In this document: positions 43,755 through 53,267 of the stretch, piece by piece
How positions within the stretch are numbered: position 1 is the stretch's first letter
Layout of the letters: every line of letters begins with the position of its first letter
Source of the DNA: Blautia faecis
GTDB taxonomy: Bacteria > Bacillota > Clostridia > Lachnospirales > Lachnospiraceae
Reading direction: 5' to 3'
Length of the DNA stretch: 64,000 nucleotides
NCBI RefSeq assembly: GCF_020554845.1
Contig: NZ_JAJCIA010000013.1
Span: forward strand, 1-64,000
Program-made: the position numbers and the translations under genes
Notes under the pieces: generated by a model
Database searches by the model: none
Told to the model about the DNA's origin: nothing
Seen by the model: only the letters and a program-made list of their open reading frames with translations

Positions 43755-43931
43755 TAGAAAATGGCATTTCTTTTCATAAAAATATTGTCTATTTTTATCT
43801 TCTTATTAATTATAACCCTAACTGTGGGATTTTAAACATTTTTTGGAATGTATTTGTTGGAAGTCAACATATAAAAAATTATTATTATTTTCTATTGCTA
43901 TTTAGTTGATTAAAAGTTCTTCAATACGGAC

Positions 43932-44046
43932 GCATTTGGACAATGTGTATTACTCACTCGCCGGCGCAACGCTCCAGCAAACTAATCGCTTACGCTAAGA
44001 GCGCGCCTGAAATGGCTCGCTGGAGTAATACACATTGCCCAAATGC
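43932..44046. repeat. Palindromic element, 115 bp
   Basis: Arms of about 24 bp (GCATTTGGACAATGTGTATT and its near-complement) enclose a GC-rich centre with CGCTCCAGC/GCTGGAG-type pairing. Confidence 0.65.
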
Positions 44047-44236
44047 TGTGTACTGGCTGAGACTTGCTGGTTGATAAGAACTTTTAATGAAGAGGGGAGT
44101 GGGAGTGATTGTTTTCCCTACACTTTCTTGGCAACGATAGATTCGCAAAAAACAATAAAGTTGCGGGATACCAATTACTTCCCCCACTCCCGTTGTTATC
44201 GTTACTGTTTCTTTCTTCCCTTTCCAGCATCAAGCA

Positions 44237-44408
44237 ATTTTGCAATGTATATTCGCAAGCCGCGCATTTCAGGAGCGGTTTTAGTGGAGGTGAGATCCAT
44301 GACTTACGGAGATTTAGGCGCGAAGGCTCTCCTGAGCGTCTTAGTCGCAGTTAGTCATTAGCTTGCCGGAACGTTGCGACGCGCGGCGGTGAATATACAT
44401 TGTGAAAT
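44237..44408. repeat. Palindromic element R1, 172 bp
   Basis: Imperfect arms ATTTTGCAATGTATATTC and GAATATACATTGTGAAAT enclose a core (CATTTCAGGAGCG, TTTAGGCGCGAAGGCTCTCC, GAGCGTCTTAGTCGCAGTTA) that recurs at 54062-54401. Confidence 0.65.
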
Positions 44409-44777
44409 CGCGTCCGGGATAACGACCAACACATTAAATAAGTTATAGGTTTGGTAAAGCCAATAAAACCGCGAAATATCAACCATATCTAAACAGGTTA
44501 TCAAAAGCAAATAATATGTCTTTTTTCGTGAAGCATGTTACTGGTCACGAAATGAGTAGCAATCAGTATTGTTGCTGTTCACCAGTGATGCTCCGCGAGG
44601 TGTTTTTTGTGAAAAAAATTCACAGAACCCCCGAGAATTAAGTTTGCGCAGCAAACGCTACCTCTTGTGCTTGTCACAAGAAGGTTCGTCTTTCTGTGCA
44701 TCGCAAAGCGTGTTACTGTGAACGAAGTGAACAGTAGCCCAGTATTCTGTCAATTCCCATTTATACGTCAAAAAACA

Positions 44778-44806
44778 TTGTAAAATCAGCCTCTTTGGCG
44801 TATAAT
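44778..44806 (+). promoter_or_regulatory. Promoter of the alpha/beta-hydrolase gene
   Basis: TTGTAA (44778-44783) and TATAAT (44801-44806) with a 17-bp spacer, about 34 bp before the start codon. Confidence 0.75.
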
Positions 44807-44839
44807 ATACATACAAACCCAAAGGAGGTCCTCTATAAA

Positions 44840-45793
44840 ATGAAAGACACTAAACATAAAATTCTGACTCTGGCCGCGTTGACTACGATTGCCGCTGGTG
44901 TCATCCATCTCACCAATAGAGTGATTGTTGCCTCTTCCCAGTTAAAAGAAATGCTTGATTTTTCCAATCACAACTATTATAATTGGCGTTTTGGAAAAAT
45001 TTATTATACCAAGAAGGGAAAAGGCTCTCCTCTTCTTCTTATTCATGATACAATGCCTGGAGCCAGTGGATACGAATGGTCTCGTGTTGAGGATCAGCTT
45101 GCTCAAGAGCACACCGTATATACCCTTGATCTATTAGGTTGCGGACGTTCGGAAAAAGCAGGAATTACATATACAAATTTTCTCTTCGTACAAATCATTT
45201 GCGATTTTATAAAAAATGTAATTAAAGAGAAAACCGACATCATTGCAAGTGGTTTCTCATGTTCATTTGTTACTACTGCCGCTGCTTACGATAAAGAAAG
45301 CATTAATAAAATCATGTTTATTAATCCGGTAAGCATGATTTCTCTTGCCCAAACTACCACAAAAAAGGATAAATTATTCAAATTTTTTATCGAACTGCCT
45401 ATATTTGGAACCTTTATCTACCATATAATTGTTTCACGTGAAACAATTAATGATTTCTTCCTTGATAAGCTTTATTATAATCCATTCCATGTAGACAAAG
45501 ATGTCCTGGATGCATATTATGAAGCTGCACACAAAGGTGGTTATTATGCAAAATGCCTATACTCCAGCCAAAGTGCTAAATATATGAATATCAACATTCG
45601 CCATGCTGTAGAATCAATTGATAACAGCATTTATATCGTAGAAGGTGAAGATGAGCCAAATGGTGCTGCAATTGTAGAAGCTTATCAGAAAGTAAATCCA
45701 GCAATTGAGTCAGCAACCATTCCATGTTCCAAGCATTTTCCACATATTGAGAATGTAGAAGCTTTTCTTGAGCAGGTTGGTGCATTCTTTTAA
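44840..45793 (+). CDS. Alpha/beta-hydrolase with N-terminal membrane anchor
   Basis: The start at 44840 follows AAAGGAGG. The 317-residue protein has an N-terminal hydrophobic stretch (about 8-27), then an alpha/beta-hydrolase domain with oxyanion segment LLIHDTMPG (near 64), acid strand YTLDLLGCGRS and a late histidine in PCSKHFPHIENVE (near 298). The nucleophile position reads ASGFSCSF (near 137), so the usual G-x-S-x-G is altered to G-F-S-C-S and activity should not be assumed. A parS site (45430-45445) lies inside the coding sequence. It is transcribed alone, opposite to parA. Confidence 0.75.
   Translation: MKDTKHKILTLAALTTIAAGVIHLTNRVIVASSQLKEMLDFSNHNYYNWRFGKIYYTKKGKGSPLLLIHDTMPGASGYEWSRVEDQLAQEHTVYTLDLLGCGRSEKAGITYTNFLFVQIICDFIKNVIKEKTDIIASGFSCSFVTTAAAYDKESINKIMFINPVSMISLAQTTTKKDKLFKFFIELPIFGTFIYHIIVSRETINDFFLDKLYYNPFHVDKDVLDAYYEAAHKGGYYAKCLYSSQSAKYMNINIRHAVESIDNSIYIVEGEDEPNGAAIVEAYQKVNPAIESATIPCSKHFPHIENVEAFLEQVGAFF
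45430..45445. promoter_or_regulatory. parS site 3, inside the hydrolase gene
   Basis: Perfect TGTTTCACGTGAAACA, read in frame as V-S-R-E-T (IVSRETIND). Confidence 0.96.
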
Positions 45794-45830
45794 TTAAAAT
45801 AAAGATATAGATATGCCTTCAAAGCAGAAT

Positions 45831-45873
45831 AAAAAGCTTCGAGATTGTATAATATAATCCCGAAGTTTTTTTG
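45831..45873 (+). terminator. Terminator of the hydrolase gene
   Basis: CTTCGAGATT and AATCCCGAAG pair with one mismatch and are followed by seven T residues. Confidence 0.7.
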
Positions 45874-45929
45874 TTTTTGTAATAATAATTTATTATGCTT
45901 TATGCTTTTCCTGTTCTTTCTATATTTCC

Positions 45930-46170
45930 AGAGCATATTAAAAAAGCTTTCTACAAGATGTACGTCACAATTTGTGGGACTTTGACCAGGATGAGGATGA
46001 GGTTGCCGTAGCGAACTATGGCAGCCAAATTCAGGAATATATACCACAAAGTAAGGTGTGCGGATTGCGAAAATGTTTTTTTGATACATCCCAGAGAGTG
46101 TTTGAAAAAGGCTTTCTGCAAAGTGGGGGGTGTGGATTGAGAAATGATTTTCAAATACATCTCAGAGCTC
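45930..46170. repeat. MITE-like repeat, two diverged units
   Basis: The units carry AAAGCTTTCTACAAGATGTA, GTTGCCGTAGCGAACTATGG and GAGAGTGTTTGAAAAAGG motifs of the 54197-54360 element. An apparent boundary between the two units is near 46090. Confidence 0.65.
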
Positions 46171-46651
46171 TTTTCGTATTGTTTTGTTATTATTTTGTTA
46201 TTTTTTCAATTATGCGCTGTTCTATTTTATCTTTATACAATCTTTTTGTTTTAATCAGAATTGTTTAAAAGTATATTTTTACATAACAATATATTTTTCA
46301 GAGGATTTTTACTGTTCATTTGCCTGTTTTGTTGTTCAAAGTACATTAAGTAGGTCTTTGTTGCATTATCGTGTAGTTAAGTGTCATTTATTGGACTTTA
46401 TTGTTTGTTTTAGTAGGTTTTTATTTTATAAAAGTTATTATTACATTTTATATTTACCGTAATATTTCAGAAAGCAAAAGCAAAGTTTCTATTTTCGGAC
46501 TTTTTATATAGTCGGCTAATGCAAAACCATATGAGTAAAAATCAAAGATTTTAAAATTCATTTTCAAACAAACAATGCATATAAAAATTCAAACAGATAA
46601 AATAGCCAACGTTAATTACATATTTCATACCATTTGAAATGTCAGCAGATC
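46171..46651. other. AT-rich non-coding DNA
   Basis: Only chance ORFs rich in F and Y. No start signals, RNA or repeats recognised. Confidence 0.5.
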
Positions 46652-46932
46652 AGAGAGTGTTTGGAAAAGGCTTTCTGCAAGATGTGCATCATAATTTATG
46701 GGAGATTTCGCCCGAATTCGGTTGTCGTAGCGAGCTGCGACAACCGAATTCAGACAAAATATACTGCAAAATTTGGCACGCAGATTGCAAGAATGATTTT
46801 TAAATATATGTCACAATTCACAGGAACTTTAACTTAAATTCAGTTGCTGTAGTGAACCACGGCGACTGAATCCGAGATATATAGCAAAGCAAGGCGTGCA
46901 GATTGCAGGAATGATTTTTCATACACGCTCTG
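46652..46932. repeat. MITE-like repeat, composite
   Basis: Begins GAGAGTGTTTGGAAAAGGCT and ends near ATACACGCTC. An internal 14-bp perfect palindrome (GAATTCGGTTGTCG and complement, 46715-46752 region) marks the centre of one unit; a second partial unit follows. Confidence 0.7.
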
Positions 46933-47082
46933 GCGTAGCCCGCCACACATTTTTTCCATCTGCACCTTCAACTTCACGCATCCAGCTTGATTGATATCGT
47001 TATTTGCAAAACGATGTACGCGCATATTCATATCCAGTAGAATTCTTATGTAACAGGCAATTCAACAGTTTTTTCAAATAGT
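46933..47082. other. Non-coding spacer
   Basis: Nothing recognised. Confidence 0.4.
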
Positions 47083-47133
47083 AAAAAAGATCCTTGTCCT
47101 GTTTTTTTCACAGGCAAAGATCTTTTTTTATCA
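47083..47133 (-). terminator. Terminator of the Gld-type ABC operon
   Basis: AAAAGATC...GATCTTTT stem with inner CCTG/CAGG and a T-tract on the minus strand. Confidence 0.75.
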
Positions 47134-47148
47134 TTTTTTCAGCTACTA

Positions 47149-49176
47149 CTACTCTTCAGCATCCTCTGAAGCCTCTGTCGTTTCTGTTTCAGCATTATCT
47201 GTAGAAGCATTTGTTTCAGGATCTGTTGTCTCAGCTTTTTCGTTTTCCTCTTTCTCACCAGTTACAGATTCAAATGCCTGAAACAGTTCTTTTACTGTCA
47301 TTTTATTTACCAGATATACTTTTTTGTTTATAACAGCGGCATAGTAATTTGTATCATAGGAATAATACTCCACTTCCATTTCATTTCCATCTATATCTGT
47401 AAATTTCACAGTCATTTCCGGATCTGTATTGGACTTAAATTCATCAGTCAGACGTTTCTGCGCTGTCATGTTGATCAGCTTATTGTAGAACGTTGTAAAT
47501 GTTGTGCTGTCCAGATTTTTTCCATTTAGTGTATAAGATAAGGTTACACTGGTTGAACTTGTGGTGCTTGCAGTAGAAGAACTGTCATCTGTATTTTCAG
47601 TATCTTCGCCGGTCAAATCACCTGATGAAGTGTTATCATCAGCAGCATTTCCCTCTACATCGTTGCCGTCGGCAACATCACTGCTGGTACTATCTGTTGT
47701 ATCTTCATCTTCCGTCTCATTATTCGATGTTTCTACGTTTTCATCCTCAGATGTTTCACGTGAAACATTTACGATATAATCTTCTCCTCCGTAGTTCACA
47801 TCCAGAGTATCCAGATTATTTGCAGATAAATAGCTTACTGTCAAATCCCAGAAATCAGCATTTGTTTTTCCAAGGAAAGTATCAAGAGAATCCTCGGATA
47901 TTGTATAAATTTCGTTGCTATCATTTACCCGAACATATCTTCCACCATCTGAAGATTGATCTCCAACCTGAATTACAAGTTCTCTGTCAACCATTTCAGT
48001 TTCCGGTTCTGAATCTTCAGAACTTTCTGCGGACTCAGTATCTGTAGTTTCCACCCCAGCCTCGTCATCTGATTCAGTTACATCTGTATCTTCTGCTTCG
48101 ACGTTGTCATCTGCTGTTTCATCTGTATTCTCATTTTCTACAGCTTCTGAATCTTCTGTGTCTGCCACATCCACATCTTCATCTGAGCTTTCGCTTCCAT
48201 TTGTCTCAGAATCCGCATCTTCATCCAAGCTTTCGCTTCCATCTGTTTCAGAATCCGCATTTTCATCCGCCTGGTTCTCATCCCCAGATGCCTCTGAGAC
48301 CTCCTCATCGCCATTTTCAGCCTCGTTTTCATCATCAGAGGACTCTTTCTCAACTTTCTCCTGATAATCCACTGTAATCTCTGCATACGGCTTATCTAAT
48401 CCGTACTGAGAGAGCTCATCTTCTGCGCAGTTATAATTTACATAACTTGCATAAGCCACACTGGATAATGTACTGGCTAAGGAAGTTGCCTTCGCAGAAT
48501 CTGCTTTCTCAGTCTCTCCATCACCAGTAATATTCCAGAAATTATTTTCATCTTTCTCTACAACATAGGAAGAATCTTTTCCATCTACAGAAATTTTGCT
48601 GACCGTAGAGGAATCCACAGTTGGGAAAACGCCGCTTTTTGCAAAGTCGTACAAAGTTCCCTCAAAAGAAGAAAACGTGGAATTGCTTACTACATAAACT
48701 GTAGAAGAATCCTTGTTCAAGTCAATGTATTCCTGACTTGTGGAATCATTCTCCATTCCAAGCTGGATTACTGTCGTTTCCCCATCTTCTGTGGTAACCG
48801 TGATCGTGTTATCCGGCTGATCCAGTTCATATTCTGATGCATCCTCCACATTTTCCAGTGTTCTTTCCGCTTTTATAGAATTCAGGGAGCTGACCAGTGT
48901 ATCGATTTTATCCTGATCTACCGGGAAACCAGTTTCATCACTTTTCACCCAGGAATCTCCATCTTTTTCAAAGGTAACTTCTTTTTTATCAATTACAAAT
49001 TTTATTGATTTCACATCAGCAGACGCTATGGAAATAATTTCCGGATTTTCTTCCTCCGCACTTTCAGTATCCGCGGCCTCCTGCTTGGCTACGTAGGCTT
49101 TTACGCCTACGTATGCGCCGCTGAGGACAACCAAAACGCCCACTGCTGTAATAAGATTTACTGATTTTTTCTTCAT
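47149..49176 (-). CDS. DUF4340 protein with a large acidic insert
   Basis: The ATG at 49176 follows GAGGAG and overlaps the stop of the GldG-like gene by one base (TGATG). The 675-residue protein has one N-terminal transmembrane helix (about 8-28) and DUF4340 segments at about 35-270 and 430-640 (FEKDGDSWVKSDETGFPVDQ; DLTVSYLSANNLDTLDVNY). Between and around them are long D/E/S/T-rich stretches with near-repeats such as DADSETDGSES, and an acidic C-terminal tail. DUF4340 proteins accompany Gld-type ABC exporters and face outside the membrane. The insert is probably disordered. A parS site is encoded in this gene. Confidence 0.82.
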   Translation of the reverse strand: MKKKSVNLITAVGVLVVLSGAYVGVKAYVAKQEAADTESAEEENPEIISIASADVKSIKFVIDKKEVTFEKDGDSWVKSDETGFPVDQDKIDTLVSSLNSIKAERTLENVEDASEYELDQPDNTITVTTEDGETTVIQLGMENDSTSQEYIDLNKDSSTVYVVSNSTFSSFEGTLYDFAKSGVFPTVDSSTVSKISVDGKDSSYVVEKDENNFWNITGDGETEKADSAKATSLASTLSSVAYASYVNYNCAEDELSQYGLDKPYAEITVDYQEKVEKESSDDENEAENGDEEVSEASGDENQADENADSETDGSESLDEDADSETNGSESSDEDVDVADTEDSEAVENENTDETADDNVEAEDTDVTESDDEAGVETTDTESAESSEDSEPETEMVDRELVIQVGDQSSDGGRYVRVNDSNEIYTISEDSLDTFLGKTNADFWDLTVSYLSANNLDTLDVNYGGEDYIVNVSRETSEDENVETSNNETEDEDTTDSTSSDVADGNDVEGNAADDNTSSGDLTGEDTENTDDSSSTASTTSSTSVTLSYTLNGKNLDSTTFTTFYNKLINMTAQKRLTDEFKSNTDPEMTVKFTDIDGNEMEVEYYSYDTNYYAAVINKKVYLVNKMTVKELFQAFESVTGEKEENEKAETTDPETNASTDNAETETTEASEDAEE
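47752..47767. promoter_or_regulatory. parS site 4, inside the DUF4340 gene
   Basis: Perfect TGTTTCACGTGAAACA, read on the minus strand as N-V-S-R-E-T in an acidic linker. Confidence 0.96.
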
Positions 49177-50714
49177 CAGGCTTTTCTCCTCTTTAACCAA
49201 ATCATAAATCCAATCAACAGGAATGCTCCAGGAATCAGACCAATGGTACAGATTTTCCAGAAGCTTGCATCATATGCTGTCAAAGTCAGATAAGATACTT
49301 CCAGACTCTTTGATGGGATAGAAACTGTTGTACTGTCTTCTGTGTCTACCAGAGAACTTAAAGAAGCCATCACAAGTTTCTCATTTCCACCAGAAACCAT
49401 CTGATTGATCTGGCTCTGCAGCAGGTTTGATGTGGAATAATAAATAATATGAGTCTCTTTATCATCATCTACAGTCTCTGTAATGCTGACACCCAGGTCA
49501 AATGGACCATCCACATCACCGTCTTCCTTTTCAAGAGAACCGCTGTTCAAATCTGTCTTTGAATATGCGCTGTCGGAAGTTGTAAGAAGACTTTCAATAT
49601 TTACAGTGTCTCTCACGTCATCAGATTTCCGGATTCCCTGCGCATAAGGCATCAAGATGTAATATCCAGAAGAAGCAACATCAGATGTAATATCTGTGCT
49701 GTTTACAGTTGGAACCAGGTAGTAAGGCATCTGCGCGGCATAATGCTGTGCATCGCCCTCAAATACCAGGCCATCTACTCTGCTTACTCCGTAGTTTTCC
49801 AGCACTGCATCAAAGTTTTCCATTTTTTCTCCTGTGTAATCGGAGAAAATCATTGCTTTTCCACCATTTTCCAGATAATCGATCAATGCAGTCTTCTCAT
49901 CCTCTGAGATATCTGTTGTAGGAGAATCAATCAGCAGACAGCTGGCATCCTCTGGAACGCTTCCCTCTGTAAGCAGATTCAGGGATTTGATTTCCATGTT
50001 TGCTTTCTCAATATCTTCCTTGATCGTAGAATCAAGCTCCTGCTCTCCATGTCCCTCTAATGTATACAATACCGGCAGGTTTTCACTGGTTACATATGCA
50101 ATGGCACTTGTGATCTGACCTTCGCCGTCGAAGCCTGTTGTCTGATAACTGTATGTGTTGTAATCCATTGTAGATTCGTAAATATTGTTATAATTTACAA
50201 CCTTATTTCTGTCTCCGCATACAACAATTAAGCTATTAGAGGAAAGGTTGTCACTGGTGTATTCACTGACAAATTTAGGATTGACCACTGGATCTTTCTG
50301 TTCCACCTTAATATGATCAGATTCATCTGCATATCTTTGAAGCAGATTACTGATAGTCTCATCCTCACTTCCGCTCTGGGCGATCTGATATATGGTTACA
50401 TCCTTGTCCAGATCTTTCAGCATCGCTTTTGTCTCATCACCGATGGTGTAAATTTTCTCGGAGCTGATATCCAGCTGCGTATACTTTGAAGGAAGATTTC
50501 CTACAATCATATTTATAACAATAATGATAGCAACGAAAACAACAATCATAACAGAACTGTAGCTTCCATTTTTCAAGTACTTTTTATTAATACTGTCTTT
50601 AAATTTTCGTTTTTCTTTTTTGTTATTATTGTTATTATTTTCGACGCTTTCGATATTAATTACGTTTTTATCGTTATCGTCAATATTGTTATCATTTTTC
50701 TTCTTAAAAAACAT
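49176..50714 (-). CDS. GldG-type ABC transporter auxiliary protein
   Basis: ATG 50714 lies 8 nt after AAGGAGG. The 512-residue protein has a highly charged N-rich cytoplasmic tail (about 1-45), a transmembrane helix (about 52-72), a large extracellular domain with the ABC_transp_aux fold (DLDKDVTIYQIAQSGSEDE, TLEGHGEQELDSTI, LLIDSPTTDISEDEK) and a C-terminal helix (about 490-507). It sits between the permease and the DUF4340 protein. The transported substrate of these clostridial systems is unknown. Confidence 0.82.
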   Translation of the reverse strand: MFFKKKNDNNIDDNDKNVINIESVENNNNNNKKEKRKFKDSINKKYLKNGSYSSVMIVVFVAIIIVINMIVGNLPSKYTQLDISSEKIYTIGDETKAMLKDLDKDVTIYQIAQSGSEDETISNLLQRYADESDHIKVEQKDPVVNPKFVSEYTSDNLSSNSLIVVCGDRNKVVNYNNIYESTMDYNTYSYQTTGFDGEGQITSAIAYVTSENLPVLYTLEGHGEQELDSTIKEDIEKANMEIKSLNLLTEGSVPEDASCLLIDSPTTDISEDEKTALIDYLENGGKAMIFSDYTGEKMENFDAVLENYGVSRVDGLVFEGDAQHYAAQMPYYLVPTVNSTDITSDVASSGYYILMPYAQGIRKSDDVRDTVNIESLLTTSDSAYSKTDLNSGSLEKEDGDVDGPFDLGVSITETVDDDKETHIIYYSTSNLLQSQINQMVSGGNEKLVMASLSSLVDTEDSTTVSIPSKSLEVSYLTLTAYDASFWKICTIGLIPGAFLLIGFMIWLKRRKA

Positions 50715-50727
50715 TTTCCCCACCTCC

Positions 50728-51591
50728 TTAATTCCAACGTCTCTTCAAAATTGTCTGCATGGTAAGGAATATACAAATGGCAATGACAGACAGGAAATAA
50801 AGAACTCCAGTCACATCAAAAATACTGTTTGTAAAGTTTTCAAAGTGTGAACTTAAGTTAAACACTTCAAGAACCTTCTGGATTCCTCCTTCAAACACGC
50901 TGGATTTTACAACGTAAACGATTACCAGTGCCACTTCTCCAATCACGCAGACAACACCTGAGATCACTGCATTTTTAATCATACTGTAGATCATAAGGCT
51001 AAGCGCTATGATCAGAATGCCAAATGTCACACATGTAGACATTGCCGTCTCTGAGAAAAAGGAAGAAATTCCATTCATCATATAAAAAGCAAATAAAAAT
51101 ACAAAGGTAAGAACTGCTGCAATTACCTGGCTCTCAGTGATTGCTGAGAAAAATACGCCGATCGCAATGTTTGCACTTCCCAGAAGGAAAAATCCAAGGA
51201 GTGCTGTGTACGCAGAGCCAAATGCAACGGTTCCGAACTTTGACATGATCAGCGGATAGGTTGCCAGAACTGCAATAGGGATTGCATAAATAGTCACAAG
51301 TGCAAGATATTTTCCCATTACGATGCCGGATACAGATACTGGAGAAGTAAGCAGAAGCTGGTCTGTTTTCTGCTTTCTTTCCTCAGCAAGTACACGCATG
51401 GTCAGGATCGGCACTGCAATCAGAAACACAAAGGTCATGGCATTTAAAGTATATTCAAATTTCGGATAAGCAGCTGAAAGCTGGTACGCTGAAAAGTAAA
51501 TACCTGCGATCAGCAACACAAAAAACATAAACAGGTAGCCGACCATGGAGGTCAGGTAGCTTTTCAGCTCTCTTTTATAAATAGCAAGCAT
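50728..51591 (-). CDS. ABC-2 type permease (GldF-like)
   Basis: This 287-residue protein has six predicted transmembrane helices: about 14-34, 52-74, 98-122, 130-152, 158-180 and 250-280. An ABC2_membrane pattern, RVLAEERKQKTDQLLLTSPVS, follows helix 2. It starts 3 bp after the ATPase stop. It forms the membrane channel of the exporter. Confidence 0.88.
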   Translation of the reverse strand: MLAIYKRELKSYLTSMVGYLFMFFVLLIAGIYFSAYQLSAAYPKFEYTLNAMTFVFLIAVPILTMRVLAEERKQKTDQLLLTSPVSVSGIVMGKYLALVTIYAIPIAVLATYPLIMSKFGTVAFGSAYTALLGFFLLGSANIAIGVFFSAITESQVIAAVLTFVFLFAFYMMNGISSFFSETAMSTCVTFGILIIALSLMIYSMIKNAVISGVVCVIGEVALVIVYVVKSSVFEGGIQKVLEVFNLSSHFENFTNSIFDVTGVLYFLSVIAICIFLTMQTILKRRWN

Positions 51592-51594
51592 GGT

Positions 51595-52761
51595 TTACTC
51601 TTCCCCCTTTTCTTCCTCAGATGCGGCAAAACTATCCTGTTTATCACCAGACAGTCCATTATCTGACACATCATTGGATACTTCGCCCGATTCATCAAAC
51701 TCTTTTTCTTCAAGTCCATTATCAGGGACAGTATCTTCGTTTTTCTCATTCAAATACTTCTTAGCATCTGCTGCCGTCTTAAAGAAAGATTTTCCGGATT
51801 TTTTTCCTGACGCATCTTTATCTTTTTTCTCGCTCTCTGTAAGTTCAAGGAAGATCTCCTCCAGAGAAACTTTCTTAGACTGCATTTCAAGGATCGGACA
51901 GCTGGCATTTACCATACTGTAGAACACTTTTTCACGCACATCCATATTCTCTTCTGTTCCCACTGTAATGGCGTATACGCCTTCCTCCGGGCTTTTCTTT
52001 ACCGTAACCTCTTTTACCCCTTCTACGGCCTCCAGAGCGGCTCTGATAGTGTCTTTCTGACCTTTTACAAGCAGATTCAGGTTGTTTGAGCCTGCTGCCA
52101 GTTTTCCCAGATTCTCAGGGGTATCGCTGGCTACCAGTTTTCCATGGGAAATGATCAGCACGTAGTCGCAAACGGCGCTGACTTCGGACAAAATATGGGA
52201 GCTAAGGATAACGGTGTGTTTCTGTTTCAGGCCTTTGATCAGATCGCGGATTTCGTTGATCTGTTTTGGGTCAAGACCGACAGTCGGCTCATCCAGAATA
52301 ATAACCTCCGGGTAACCAAGCACAGCCTGCGCAATACCAACCCTCTGTCTGTAACCTTTAGAAAGGTTCTTGATCAGACGATTTTTCATGTCAGTAATCT
52401 TTACCATGTCCATGATTTCTTCAATCATAGTGGCTTTTTTATCTTTAGGAATTTTCTTCAGATCTGCTACGAATTTCAGATATTCCAGAACGGTCATATC
52501 AAAATAAAGGGGCGGCATTTCGGGTAGATATCCGATGCATTTTTTTGCCTCCTCAGGTTCTTCCAGAATATCATGACCGTCTATGACTACTGTTCCCTCG
52601 GTAGATGCAATATAGCCGGTTATCATATTCATGGTTGTGGATTTTCCGGCGCCGTTGGGGCCCAGGAAACCATAAATCTTGCCTTTCTCTATTTCAAAAG
52701 AAAGGTGGTCTACAGCGGTGTGATCGCCGTAGCGTTTTACCAGATTTTTTACTTCAATCAA
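51595..52761 (-). CDS. ABC transporter ATP-binding protein (GldA-like) with an acidic tail
   Basis: I choose TTG 52761, 8 nt after AAGGAGG. The 388-residue protein has Walker A GPNGAGKSTT (near 38), Q loop, signature LSKGYRQRVG (near 134), Walker B VIILDEPTVGLD (near 153) and H loop ILSSH. After the ATPase core (about 1-300) comes an unusual charged tail of about 80 residues (EKKDKDASGKKSGKSF, then acidic repeats). First gene of the four-gene export operon. Confidence 0.9.
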   Translation of the reverse strand: MIEVKNLVKRYGDHTAVDHLSFEIEKGKIYGFLGPNGAGKSTTMNMITGYIASTEGTVVIDGHDILEEPEEAKKCIGYLPEMPPLYFDMTVLEYLKFVADLKKIPKDKKATMIEEIMDMVKITDMKNRLIKNLSKGYRQRVGIAQAVLGYPEVIILDEPTVGLDPKQINEIRDLIKGLKQKHTVILSSHILSEVSAVCDYVLIISHGKLVASDTPENLGKLAAGSNNLNLLVKGQKDTIRAALEAVEGVKEVTVKKSPEEGVYAITVGTEENMDVREKVFYSMVNASCPILEMQSKKVSLEEIFLELTESEKKDKDASGKKSGKSFFKTAADAKKYLNEKNEDTVPDNGLEEKEFDESGEVSNDVSDNGLSGDKQDSFAASEEEKGEE

Positions 52762-52907
52762 GTTTCTTACCTCCTTCAAGTTGCAGATGCATGGCTTATC
52801 CCATGCATCTATCTATGATTATTTTATGTGCAACCTGTGAGGAAATTTAGATAATTATGTGAGAAATATGTGATTATTTTGTGTTGGAAATGTGTCCCAA
52901 AATAAAA

Positions 52908-52964
52908 TACATTCCGCAAAGTGGGGCGTGCAGATTGCGGGAATGATTTTTCAGACACGCTCTA
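52908..52964. repeat. Partial MITE-like unit
   Basis: CGCAAAGTGGGGCGTGCAGA, then TTTTTCAGACACGCTCTA; the right half of the 54197-54360 element in the opposite orientation. Confidence 0.7.
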
Positions 52965-53158
52965 AGGCACGGGGATGTGGAATAGGAAAAATCAAAGACA
53001 GTTGCGAGGAAGCTGGAAATCCTATGCCAGAATATACGATTAAGTGTGAGGATATTATGGTTATGTTTAAGAGTTTGGTTAGTAGCTTGGTTAATCACAC
53101 TAACCAAGCTACTAACCAAACTATTCCCAATGAAGACAATTCCTTTGAAAGTGATTGA
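52965..53158 (+). pseudogene. C-terminal remnant of an AlbA_2/RecG-like ATP-binding protein
   Basis: An open frame reads GCGIGKIKDSCEEAGNPMPE, then YTIKCEDIMVMFK, which fits the C-terminal end of AAA_4/AlbA_2 'RecG-like' regulators, followed by SSLVNHTNQATNQT and a TGA. The rest of the gene is missing; the partial MITE lies at the break. Family assignment is from memory. Confidence 0.55.
53072..53122. repeat. 22-bp perfect inverted repeat, 7-nt loop
   Basis: AGTTTGGTTAGTAGCTTGGT(TA) and its exact complement, spaced by ATCACAC. It lies in the remnant's coding tail (VSSLVNHTNQATNQ). No T-tract follows, so it is not a simple terminator. Confidence 0.9.
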
Positions 53159-53267
53159 GACAGAACCTATGTTATCTCAGAAAAAATCGCCGATATTATC
53201 GGAGAGAAATATAGTACGGATTTCTTCCTCTTTCAGGACTAAAGTTATCTTAATATTAACACATATT

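Larger units (their letters stand above)
43387..44777. other. Gene-poor region with parS sites and palindromic repeats
   Basis: About 1.4 kb without a credible gene. It holds two parS sites, the palindromes at 43932-44046 and 44237-44408, and short direct repeats of the type TTACTGGTCACGAA / TTACTGTGAACGAA near 44540 and 44710. Confidence 0.6.

Noticed and set aside
44035..44361. Open frames of 80-110 codons in the parA-hydrolase spacer
   Set aside because: They coincide with palindromic repeat elements and lack start signals.
46184..46462. 92-codon F/Y-rich open frame
   Set aside because: Composition is that of random AT-rich DNA, with no ribosome-binding site or family resemblance.
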